A stretch of 64,000 bases of DNA, taken from positions 44,897,313 to 44,961,312 of the forward strand of contig CM055106.1 of NCBI GenBank assembly GCA_029204225.1, written 5' to 3'. Source of the DNA: Diphasiastrum complanatum (Eukaryota; Streptophyta; Lycopodiopsida; Lycopodiales; Lycopodiaceae). Made by a program: the position numbers and the translations under genes. The notes under the pieces are model-generated. The model was not told the DNA's origin, did no database searches, and was given only the letters and a program-made list of their open reading frames with translations. This document shows, one piece after another, positions 44,415-55,399 of this stretch (position 1 is its first letter; each line of letters starts with the position of its first letter).

Positions 44415-45547
44415 TGTTCACATATTCCACTAGATTTGTGAACACAATTTTCTTTACCGTTCTTTCTTCTTTGGTACTTCTATAGGTTACGATTCTTACG
44501 GTTTGGTCTTCTTATTAGAACGGTTTCTAAGCAGAATCATATTCTTAGATTACAATGAGTATTCCCCAGCCTGTCAGTGGGGAGAGATAGGTTCGTTACT
44601 CAGCTACATGCATAAACAAACCATGCAACCAGTCCTAGCTCAAAAAGATCAACGTTCTGAATCAGGGAGCAATTCTACAATCTATCTAATAAAATCAAAA
44701 AACAAACAAGGACAAGATTAAGCTACTTAATCAAGAAAACAAAAAAAAAAACTAATTTTCTAATAGCACTTTAACAGCCCAAGAATCAAGAAACACCCAT
44801 TTTTTTATGCTTAGAATGCCCAAGAACAATCAAGAACTGGAATGTCAGAGAATATGCAAGATCTACACCACAAATCCAGCCTGATTCCTACATTAATCCA
44901 CAAACAAGAAGTGAAATCTAATCCACAACTAAGAAGCAAGAGAGTAAGCAAGAAACTAATTAATCCACAACACAAAAGAAATCAAAAACATGCTCATAGA
45001 AAGTTCACTCAAGAACATTGCCATGAACAGGGAGCTTAGCAACCATCAAGAACTCATGGAAGATCTTCTTTATTCACTGAAGAGAGCTTGACAATACATT
45101 CAAAGCTCCCTCACAAGAGAGGGGGGTGGTTAAATAAGCAAGAAGGCTGCCCATGTGGAGCCCAAGTGGCAATTCCACTAATTTGGAAAATACAAGTGGA
45201 ATTGGCCCTTCCACTAGAGGTCACCATCAAAAGGTGGCTCACTCTAAATTATTTAAGGGGGGTCTACATTTATTTACAAAGCCTAGGAAATATTACTAGC
45301 TCCTACATGGTCGTTCCTTCTCTGGGATACACCATGTAAGCTCACATAGATAATTCACTGTCATCCTAGCTAGTAATTTCTCGGCTCTCATGCTCGGCTC
45401 CTAGCTTCTTCTGCTGTCCTCCTTCTGAGACCTCCTCTATCATGGGTGAGAGATATTCTGTGTCTTCATCTTGGCTCGACATATGGGAATCCTCTGAAAT
45501 CTGCTAATATTATCCACCCCTAATCTGTTGCAGGACTTACTACAACA
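44415..45547 (-). repeat. 3' LTR of the Tat/Athila-type gypsy
   Basis: The plus strand begins TGTTCACA and, at my best estimate, ends CTACAACA, giving TGTT...AACA inverted ends. About 580 bp of it align with 57026-57654 (for example CAGCCTGTCAGTGGGGAGAGA, ATCAACGTTCTGAATCAGGG and AGCACTTTAACAGCCCAAGA in both). GTTCACA...TGTGAAC at the inner end is an imperfect hairpin. The right boundary (45547) rests only on the inverted ends. Confidence 0.8.
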
Positions 45548-45663
45548 CAGGTGATGTCGTTTTGCTCGGCACTTGGAAAAGCGTGGAACTTTGTTCACTT
45601 TTGTAAAACCAGGTGCTTATTATCCGCAAACTATTTCTCAAAAAATGAAGGTCTCTCAATGGC

Positions 45664-48126
45664 CGCTACATTCCAGCCCTCTTGTGCAAGTCCTGCTCGC
45701 CTCGCCGTCGTGCCGTTTGTTTTCGCTCGCTCATCTTTCGCCCCAAGGCTTCAAATACTTGGAAGCGGAGCTTACTTCCGAAGTTGAGTGGCCCCAAGTA
45801 CTCTCTTATCTTTTCAATAAAGCCAATTTCCTGCCAGTCTTCCACCATGGTCACACATCGTGACGACATGAAGGCCGCTCTGTAGTATAGCCCGGCCATC
45901 ATCTCATGGTCTTCTTGTGACTGGAGGACTATATTGGGATTGATCTTGATTGGATCTAAGCCTCAATCCCAAAAATAATTTTGCTGCATCAAAAAGGCCA
46001 TAGATCGACAGTATTCGGCACTTTCTTGCATGCATAGATCGGCACTTGTTTTGTATTTGTGCTCAAAATCGAGTAACTGCAGCCTCAGATCATCCAGGAA
46101 GATTCTCTCTAAAATTCTCGGAATCACTGGCCAGTTCACCAACTCTACACGTGGCTTTTCTGCCGGCCATGGATTTCTGTGTTTGAGAGGCATGTAAAAT
46201 GGATCCACTCGCTTCCATGCCGGTGCCTTCAGGTATTCTTGGAGTCACCTGCTATCCTTTAGGACCTTATTACGCCATTCTGGTTGTGGTTGTAATGCTG
46301 CAATGATCTCAGCCCTGGTGGAATATTGGCTTTGATCTATCTCGTCTTTGTCTCTCCTCATATTGGGAGGGTATTTCCTTTCAAACCTTTCCGATTCCTT
46401 TGTATCAGCCATCTTGATCCTAGGCCTGGTAGGAGAAGCTATCCTATGTGGTTGTGGTGGCCTCGCCAGGTAATCATCCGGGGCCTTGGTGCCCATATCT
46501 TTGTCCTTGGCCCGCTCGCTTGTTGACGGCTCAGCTACGCCCATGTCTTGCCTGGGTGAGAATCTTCGTGTTTCCGGTTGGTCTGCCAAGAAGTCATCAT
46601 TATCTCCAATGTCAATGTTAACGTCTGGAAGGTCAGGGATGGAGTGATCTGGAGAGAGAGGTGCAGGATCGACAAGTTTAGGAGGAGGTGGGTTTAACAA
46701 GTTATACATCGCACCGGGGGAAGGAACTCATCCCGTCGGGCTTTGTATGTGTCAGCTGGATCTTTTGTTGGCCCCATTATTCTGCTAGGAGGTGGTGGAG
46801 AGAGGGAAGATGAAAAAATAGGGTAAGTTGGAATGAATGTTTTGGAAAAATTAAAAGCAGAGTAGGAGGAGGGGTTAAAAGTGAGAGGGGGATGGGAAAA
46901 AGTCCTGGAAACAACTTCGGCTCTCTGGCCATCCGATCCCGAACTACCATCTGATGGTCGAGTTTGTCCGTCCTGATTTCCTGATCCATCATTCCCATCA
47001 TCGTCCCATGGTTTCTTCGAATGAGTGCCTACTTGGGCCTTGCACGTCGTGTCCCACAACTAGTTCACCTTGTCCAAGACTTGCTGTAGGGCCTTTGTTG
47101 TATCTTCTAGCTGCTTCTGGGACTACAGGATGATCTTTTCTTGCTTGGCCACAATACTTTCAAAATTCTTTTTTTCGACTTCCCGTTCTTGGACCAGCCA
47201 CACGTACTTTTCCATCCGGATGGCGGAGGCCTGTGGGGCCTGGAATTGTATATCCTCGGGCTTAACTAGAGGGGCATCGACTGTCATTGCACCCAATGAT
47301 CCGTCTCGTACTTGGTCGATTTGGACCATCTAGTGCTTCAGTTGCTGCTGGATCTCTTCTAGAGTGGTCTTTTGTCCGGCCATCACAGATCTGATTTCCA
47401 TCGTCTCTTTTTCTTTCTCTTTGGCCAGCCTCTGATGTTGCATAGTTTCTTGGTCCTGGAACTGAACCTTGTTCTCAAGCATTTGATATTGGCTTACCAA
47501 CCAATGCATATGGTAGCTTGCTTCAGATAGGTCGATCATTGAGCGTTTGGCTGCTTTGGAGAGCTTCTCAAGGTTAGTGAGGGTTGGGTACTGATAAGGA
47601 GTGTGGGATGGTGAAGCTAATTCAAAAAATAGGCATTGTGTCAGAACTGAAGATGGAGGTGGAGGGAGTGGAGGAATGATGTTAGTTGCAATGGTGGTTA
47701 TTGTGGTGGTGGTGGGTATTGGAGGGGTCAGACTTCTTCTTGACTGATCCACCTTCTCTGGTTCATCATTGCTTATTTCCATCAGGTCTGCAACATCAAA
47801 ATATTGCAACGTGTCCAATGTGTGGACTTGTTGGGCCTGTGGTTGTTGATCTTGTGGTTGCTTGGCTGCTTCCATGTCCTGGGAACTGGACATCCCCACT
47901 CCTCCCCCCCCCAAAAAAAAAAGATTGCATGTGGTGACGTTGGTGGCGTGGGTGTGGTAACCAATGTGGGTGGTGTGGTGACCTTGTCTGGTTGAGCAGT
48001 GACTTGTGATGTCATATCTAGTGCTGTTGTAGATGTCATTGCTCCATCACCCCCGTTGATGATGTGTGAGGGTGATGAGTATTGTTGAGAGGCTGAGGTT
48101 GAGCTTCCATCTAATGTTGTTCCCAC
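45664..48126 (-). pseudogene. Extra ORF region 3' of integrase, function unknown
   Basis: Not recognised. Minus-strand frames join, through at least two frameshifts (one in the C9-A10 run near 47907-47926) and a few stops, into roughly 800 codons. Order: a Ser/Thr/Pro-rich start (from 48126); a segment with LDTLQYFDVADLMEIS; two heptad-rich stretches likely to form coiled coils (about 47490-47330 and 47230-47070, e.g. QYQMLENKVQFQDQETMQHQ); a Pro/Asp-rich region (47000-46500); then a compact, less biased domain (46260-45670) with WKRVDPFYMPLKHRNPWPAE, WPVIPRILERIF, CMQESAEYCRSMAFLMQQ and a basic end (KMSERKQTARRRGE). No CCHC, protease or membrane helix is evident. Tat and Athila elements often carry a third ORF here, env-like in Athila; lack of membrane segments argues against an envelope. 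It could also be a captured host sequence. Confidence 0.7.
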
Positions 48127-48149
48127 TGGTGATGTCCTCCTAGCCTGCA

Positions 48150-48699
48150 GCTATGGGAGGTAGAAGTTCGGAAAACGGAAAAGATGAGGATGTTGGGCAA
48201 GGATGGAGATGTGTGGAAATGGATGTATGGAGGTTGGAAATGAACTGGATGTAAACAACGGGTTGTGTGATGTTGTTGATAGTATAATCAATAGTGTAAC
48301 GGGAGCTTGGTGGATGCTCACATGACACTACCCCTCATCATGCGAAAAACTACAAGATGATGTGTTGTCTGTTGACGATGATAGGTTTGAAGGTGTTTGG
48401 TGATGGCGCTCTCAATGGTATGCGAACGAGGATGGTTGATAGTCATTGGAGATGGTGTGGAGACAATGACAAAAGTACTGAACAATAGAGCACCAGGATC
48501 GGACACAGTGGCATGGAAATCGCCAGCAGATCGTCGCAAGAAAACGTCAGAATTCGCACTTCACTGAGGTGCAAATGGCGTCGAGGTGGTGGCATTCATG
48601 AGCATCGTCGTCTAGTTTCAGACAAGATGGGACGTGCCAGTTTGTTAAATTTTGAATTTGGAACTGCTGATCAAGATTTAATGTGTATTTCGGTCGAGT
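48150..48699 (-). other. Spacer between minisatellite and extra ORF
   Basis: About 550 bp of gypsy-internal noncoding DNA. It holds ATGGTGTGGA/GATGGTTGATAG-type reiterated words on the plus strand and no conserved frame. It may act as the leader of the extra ORF. Confidence 0.45.
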
Positions 48700-49130
48700 T
48701 TTAACAGTATGCGGCGGTCAAGATCGAAGAGGTCACTCCGGTTGAGTTTTGATAGAAGCGCTCCGGTTGAGATTTGACAGGTGCTTCGACCGAGATCTGA
48801 TAGGTGCTTCGGTCGAGATCTGACATTTGCTTCGGTTGAGATCTGACAGGTTCTTCGGTTGAGATCTGACAGGTTCTTCAATTGAGATCTGATAGGTGCT
48901 TCGGTTGAGATCTGACAGGAACGCATCGGTCGAGATTTATCTGGACGCTTCAGTCGAGATTGAACTGGACGCTTCAGTCGAGATTTAACTGGACTCTTCG
49001 GTCGAGATTCAACTGGATGCTTCGGTCGAGATTCAACTGGACGCTGCGCTCCAGTTGAGATCTGAGACAAACCTGTCGGTTGAGATTTAACAAAACTCAT
49101 CGGTTGAGATTTGACAGGAGTCATGTATGG
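48700..49130. repeat. 23-24-bp minisatellite between integrase and extra ORF
   Basis: About 16 units on the plus strand. A left block has 23-bp units (GTGCTTCGGTCGAGATCTGACAG type, about 48780-48915); a right block has 24-bp units (GACGCTTCAGTCGAGATTYAACTG type, about 48925-49060); degenerate units flank both. The invariant core is TCGGTYGAGAT. The 179-codon minus ORF across it follows the repeat: only the 24-bp units keep phase, so it is unlikely to be a protein. The same core recurs at 56235-56900. Confidence 0.93.
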
Positions 49131-49507
49131 AACTGTGTGATGCAAGTGAAGAACTTCAAGGGTTAAAATATGACTGTGGCTCAAAGTAGAAGTTCTTATG
49201 GAAAAGAAATATCTCAATAAATGAGTGTATGCATAATTGGAAATATTGAGACATCAGACAGATAGAAATGAGGTGGGGAAAAGTGTCAAAATCTTTTTCA
49301 TATGGTGTAGCCTAACATTTGTTGACCTAGAACAGTCATAACAAATGGGTATTTATAGAAAAAGAAAAAATGCATAGAAAGTAAATAAGTATAGGTATTA
49401 ATTATAAACAAAAAACGAGATTAAAAATAGGCATGCAAAATGAGCAGAACAAACAAGGAAATAAGAAATAAAATAAAAATAATAATAATAAAAATGTAAA
49501 ATAGACA

Positions 49508-52500
49508 CTAGGAAAACGGTGTTGTCTCGCATAACTGGGCTAACGTAAATAGCCTGGTTATGACTTGTTGCTCTATTGTAGCTTTTTCACATAGATCTTT
49601 AGAAAAAGCTTCCATGACGCTTAGCGAAGGGACTAAGAATTCTACGGGCATTACCGCCTCTTGACCATATACTAAGTGGAAAGGGGTAATCCACCCAGTG
49701 GCTTTCTTCGGGGTGGTGCGGTAAGCTCGAATAGCTGAAAAACGTTTTTTCTCCCAAACAGAGCGACTGGTTTCAACTATCTTTGTCAAAATCTTACATA
49801 TCGTCTTGTTAGTTGATTCGGCATGGCCATTACATCTAGGATAGTACAGTGTACTTTTTCTGTGAACAACAAGGTAATGGCGTAGTAAATTGTCGATGAC
49901 AGCATTTAAAAAATGTGTGCCACAATCACTAACTAGCTCTATGGGACAGCCAAAACGTATAATAATGTTTTCATAAAAAAAATACGCGACAGTTTTTGCG
50001 TTGGCGTCCTTTGTTGCTCGAGCCTCAACCCACTTAGTGGCGTAATCTGTGGCTATGAGGATGTAACGAGCTCGGATATGTTTTGCTGCTGGACTGATGG
50101 GTCCGACAAAGTCGATTCCCCACTTATGGAAGGCTTCGCCTTCTATAATGGGAGTTAGTGGTGTGAAGTCTGCTTTAGTATTTTACTTAGCTCGTTGACA
50201 GACATCACACGTTTTAATGACAGCAAACGTGTCCTTAAATAAAGATGGCCACCACAATCCTGCTCGAAGGATAATCTTTGTGGTTGCTTCAGCAGAAAAG
50301 TGGCCACCGCCAATGCCCTCATGAGCCTGAGATATGATTGGTCGTATCTCAGATTCATAAGCACATCGTCGAATGATACTGTCAACACCCTTTTTGTAAA
50401 GTTGTCCCGCTATTAACTGAAAGGGTGCTGCTTTTAGCAAAAAATTTCTTTTTGTCGTCATACTCAGGCCTTCTTTTAGTCTGTCTGTTGTTAGGAACTG
50501 AGTGATCTCCTCAGCCCATAAGGGTGTAGCATCAATCTGAAAAAGGCATGCATCAGGAAGATCATAGTTGACTGGTGCGGTTGCTTTTTCAGCATTCGGT
50601 AGTCGGGAAAGGTGATCCACCATAAAATGTTGGGTCCCTTTCCGAACGACTACGCGAAAATTAAATTCCTCTAATATCAACAGCCATCGAGCTATACGTC
50701 CCGTTTTATAGGATTTATTAACAATATATAATAGGGCTTGATGGTCGATGTAGAATGCAAAGGTCTGGCCTAGCAAATAATGTCTTAGTTGTTGTATAGC
50801 ATAGACCATCGCCAATGCTTCTCTCTCGGTGGTTGTATAGCTTACTTCAGCAGGCACCAGTTGCCTGCTCAAGAAACGTATTGGGAAGTCTTTGCCATAC
50901 TCGTCTGGTTGTGCAAGAAGACCTTTAATGGTATACTTACTTGCGTTAGTATGCACATGAAACTCTTTCGTATAATGTGGTGAGCAGAGTATGGGTGCCA
51001 TGGTAAGGGTTGTTTTCAACTCCTCAAAGGCTTTAATTCGTTCTTCGTTCCAGCAAGGATCTACCACAACTAAATAAACGAGGCGTGTCTTGCCGACATA
51101 GTCAGTTATAAAGATGCCATAATAATTTGTATGACCGAGGAAGACATATAGTTCCTTCAATGTTGCAAGTAAGGGCATTTCGACTATAACCTTGATTTTT
51201 GATGGGTCGGTGGAAGTACCGTCCTTTGAGATTATATGCCCGAGTACGACCCCATGGCTGACCCATATTTGGCATTTATCAGGGTTTGGTGAAATTTCGA
51301 ATCTATGGCAGCGAATGAAGATTTTCTCCAGTGCGTCAAGGTGCGTAACTGCTGAGGAATGTACACCCAGATGGTTGAGATAAATCTTCATAATCCGATG
51401 TAACAGGTATTGGAACGCTAGTTGCATGACCCTCTGAAATGTTGAAGGGGCATTGCATAAGCCAAAAGGCATAAGTTATAAGCATAAACCCCGTTCTCTG
51501 TGGAAAAGGTCATTTTATGTTTATCTTTAGGGGCTATTTGAACAAGAAAATAATCGCTGAATCCATCCAAGAAGCTGAAAGCTTCAGCTCCTGCCATTTC
51601 CTCTAAGATTTGGGTCATTAAAGGCAAGGGAAAATGGTCTTTCATTCATAACTGCATTAAGGTTTTTAAGATCGACATAGATACGAAGCTTGTCGTTTTT
51701 CTTGGGTACAACCACAATGGGTGATACCCAATCGGTATGTTGAACTTCACAAATGAAGCCAACATCCAGCAATTTCTTAATATCCTCATTGATCCTGATT
51801 AGATCTATAAGATTTAGCCCTAACAGGCTTAGCATTGTCCTCTAAATGAATCTTGTGAACCACTATTTCAGGTGGGATTCCTTTCATTTTTGTATAATTC
51901 CATGCAAATACATCCCTGTATTTGCGAAGTAAAGTTTCCAGATCAAAAAGTTGGGCTGATGACAGATGTTCACCAACATGAACTATTCGATCTATCTCCT
52001 CGTCAGGATCTTTAAGGTTTAGCAGAATTGTCTTAGCAAGTCCTTCAAAGGAGTTGGAACTTGGTGTAGGTTCCCGGTGTGGTTGTGGTAGCTGGATAAC
52101 AACGTCATCCAATGTGAAATCTCTGAACTTTCGTGGAAGATCAAAAGGTGGTTTCACAAAGTTGTCGGGGACTTTGGAAATCATCTTTGTTGAGTCACTA
52201 CTTGAGGTTGAAGCTTCATCTGATTGTTTGGTTTCTGTCTCCTTAAACAAGGGCTTTATTGGCTACTTCTCACGCATTTGTTTTTGACGCTCGGTTAATT
52301 TTGTATCGATAATTTTGTTTTTTTGTAACCAAGGTTTTTGTGGTTTTTGAGTGGGCAGTGTTGTTGCCTCACTTATTATATCATCATCGATGGTATCTCA
52401 GAACTCGTCTGGATACACATCCCATGTATACACTTTGGATTTGGGCATGCATGCTTGTGTGTTGCTTTGGATGTTGATTGGACATGCGCCAACGGTCCTG

Positions 52501-53520
52501 GTGACTTGATTTCCTGAGGAATTGATTTTGGCGGATAAGGTTGGGCATCTAGATATAGGAGTACATGTTCATCCGTCATTTCAATATCATCCATGGAAAG
52601 AATACCTTCTTCCAAAAAATGGGCTATAGGAATCTGGTCAATCATCATAAGTGGGATGATGGGTGTGTCAATGTCTGTAGAAGATGGGAGAATATCCACA
52701 GCTTCTGCAGCAGTTTCGAGACGACATCGATTGGAATCAGCACAATCTAGTGCTTGACCCCAATTAATTATGTCCGTGGATCTTGTATAGTGGCCTTTAG
52801 GTTGGATCGAGACACTATCTGATTCGTCATATGTTGTCGATGACAATCATCATAAACTTTAGCAGGCTTGACATGGCCAGTTGAGTCAACAGTGACTCGT
52901 TTATCATGATTGCCAAAGGTGATTTTGCTGTGCTTCCAATCTTGGACAACACCTGACATCTGGAGCCAGGGTGTACCAAAAAGGAGTTTATAAGTATTAG
53001 CATCTTCTGGTAAGTCTAAGACACAATCTATCACAAATTTGACACCTGCTATTCGAACTTTAATATTGGATAAATGATAGCAGGGTCAGTAACTCGTTGA
53101 TCAGCCATGCGAAATTTATATCATGGTTGATCGAGGGTATGGAAGCCCCATGACTTTTTCAAGGACAAAGCCATTATATTGATGTCTGATCCGCTATCAA
53201 GGATAGCAGATACTGTGGGATAGTCTTTATAGGACAAAGGCAGGGTGATGCTAGTCCCCTTAGCAACACCTATATTTAGCAAATTCATAGAAATCTGGAG
53301 AATTTCAAGAATCTCTTCTGTTTTTCGTTGTTCATCAGGAATAGTAGGTAGTTGAAAACTACGATGGATATAACGTTGAAGTCCAGTGAAGGATTTTATT
53401 GCGCTATGGAACGACATGGTGAGTTGACCTTGCAGGAGGTCAAAAAATACTTCCAAGTCCCTGTAGGGATTGCTCCTTTTCGGGGATTTGGACTGATAAC
53501 TGACTGTCCGTATGTTCATC
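49508..53520 (-). pseudogene. Gypsy pol: protease, RT, RNase H, integrase (broken)
   Basis: Minus-strand order: protease SAILDSGSDINIMAL (53205-53160); a region with KLLFGTPWLQMSG; RT with PPEIVVHKIHLEDNAKPVRA, WVSPIVVVPKKNDKLRIYVD, AFSFLDGFSDYFLVQIAPKD, MPFGLCNAPSTFQR (51472), then YLNHLGVHS at 51382-51356 where the catalytic pair YLDD is expected; RNase H FHVHTNASKYTIKGLLAQ (one expected Asp is Asn) and REALAMVYAIQQLRHYLLG; integrase zinc module HEGIGGGHF...CDVCQRAK, then after a stop WGIDFVGPISPAAKH, VSDCGTHFL and GHAESTNK; end at 49508. The longest intact piece is 429 codons (51472-50183). Loss of both RT catalytic aspartates means it was inactive even without the stops. Confidence 0.92.
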
Positions 53521-53653
53521 CTCTCGCAAAACTTTCATCTCGAAATTCATTGTATTGCCTTTGTTCCACTTTTGGATCTGGGTAATCTTTTGGTAATATG
53601 GAAGCCGTCAAGTGGCTTCCCTAAGGGTCAACTGATGTTGTATGGTTTTGCCG

Positions 53654-55399
53654 CTAATCTTGTTGTTGGCATTGTGCTCTAGTTAGAACTCTAACAGGTT
53701 TGGATGATATATGACATGTTGAAAGAATCCTGTTAGGTTGTTTAGGACAATCTTTGAAACTGTGTTTACGAACACAGTCTGGGCACTCCGCATGGTATTG
53801 GTTTTTAACTTTACAGTCAACCATGAAGTGTCCTGTTTCACCACAAATAAAGGAGTGGTTGCTCATTGGTGTTGTGGCGATAGCATAACCATCTTGGATG
53901 GCTAGCTGTGTTGGATTTTATGGTGTTGTGGGATACTCATCCCGTTTGCACGAGCATGAGTTGGCAGTCTGATATTGGTGAGAACTAGGTGATGGAAGTG
54001 TTGTATCGTGATGATATGAGTGATCGTAGGAGTTTTCTACCAGATGTGCTTGTGCAGACTCTCGAGGGTGTCTATGTTTTTGTGCTCCTAGATCAGGTTG
54101 TCCTCTTGGAGGTGGCCCTAAGAGTGCCAGCTCTGGTTGGGGTTCATGTTGAGGTTGTCTGGGCAACTCTTGTATGTGGACTTGGTTGTTTCGTGGTTGC
54201 TAGTGCATGTGTTGGTTCTTTGAAACAAACGGTTGTCGAGGAGGTTGATAATGTCCCCCTGACTGGTTGTGAGGCTGATTCCTTGGGTTATAATAGCAAT
54301 AAAGTGATGTATGCCCCATAAAGTCACAGATATCACATTTGATCAATGAAGTATCTGGGACCGGTTGGTATGAAGGGCACTCATTGCCAGTGTGTGCACC
54401 TCGACAGTGAGGGCACCATGTGTTCTCTCGTCTATGGTGGATTTGGCCAATGGGTAACTAACATGGCATCGAACTCTGGATAGACTTAAGAGTGCTTTGA
54501 AACTCTTTCGTGAGTTTCTCCATCTATTGTTGGTGTTGCTGGTTAAGCAACTCCATCTATGTTTTCCACAACTGTTCTTGTGTTTTCTCGTTTTGTCGAG
54601 CTTCTTGGACAGCACAATGTGCTCTCCGTTCACGTGGATCATCGACATCTGAGCCCTCGTCTTCTTTCCGAATGACATCAGACATGGCTTGTTTCAATGA
54701 TATGTATTCATCATTGGAGCGAAGTTCACGTCGCATCCATTGGGGGAGTCCAATGAGGAACCAAATTATGAGCATGGACTCAGTGGGTTGCTCTTGTACC
54801 TGACTTTTTAATCTTTTAAATCATTCAATGTAGTCACATACTTTCTCATCTTTTTTCATTTTGATGTTACTGAGCTTGACAAAAGGATTTTTGATCAAGC
54901 GAAATGGCTTGAAGCGTTTGATAAAGGCCTCCTTCAAGAGTGACCAGTCACGTTTATCTTCACGATCAAGGTTAAAAGACCATTCTCATGCTCAATTGAT
55001 CATGGTCATCAAGAAGAGTTGTAGCATGGCGTCTGGTGATGTCTCACCATAGACATCACATGCATTCTCAAAGACTTGAAGAAATATTTGAGGATCAGTG
55101 TTACTGTCATACTTAGGTAAATCTAACTTTGGTGTACGTTTTTCAGTACGTGGAACATTATTTGCAAAAGCTCTATTTAAGTGAGCTCGTGCATGTCAAG
55201 ATTCGGCAGCATGAAAATGTGGTCGATCATATGGAGCTTCAAAATGCATGGGTTCCCATCTATCGAATGGGTTGGTGGATGGCTCTTGGACTTGGGATTT
55301 CATCCTGGAATATCGATTAAATCGAGCTTGTTCGGTAGATGGGAAGACCATCTCTGGTGGATAGTCCTCTGTTGAATTCGGATCGTAAGGACGATCCAT
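53654..55399 (-). pseudogene. Gypsy gag (broken)
   Basis: The frame opens near 55399 (MDRPYDPNSTEDYPPEMVFP), passes through the retrotransposon-gag domain (LDLPKYDSNTDP..., DWSLLKEAFIKRFKPF, WFLIGLPQWMRRELRS) and a charged Gln-rich stretch, then zinc knuckles: CPHCRGAHTGNEC (54420-54380), CDICDFMGHTSLYCY (54335-54290) and, further on, FICGETGHFMVDC with CPDCVRKHSFKDC (53850-53745). Three to four Cys/His boxes is more than in most plant gypsy gags. A Gln/Pro/His-rich linker lies between the second and third. Stops and frameshifts at several points. Confidence 0.85.

Noticed and set aside
48678-49217. 179-codon repeat protein (SRPKRPVESR type), or a CRISPR-like array
   Set aside because: The units are contiguous 23-24-bp minisatellite copies without unique spacers, in a plant retroelement; only part of the array keeps phase.
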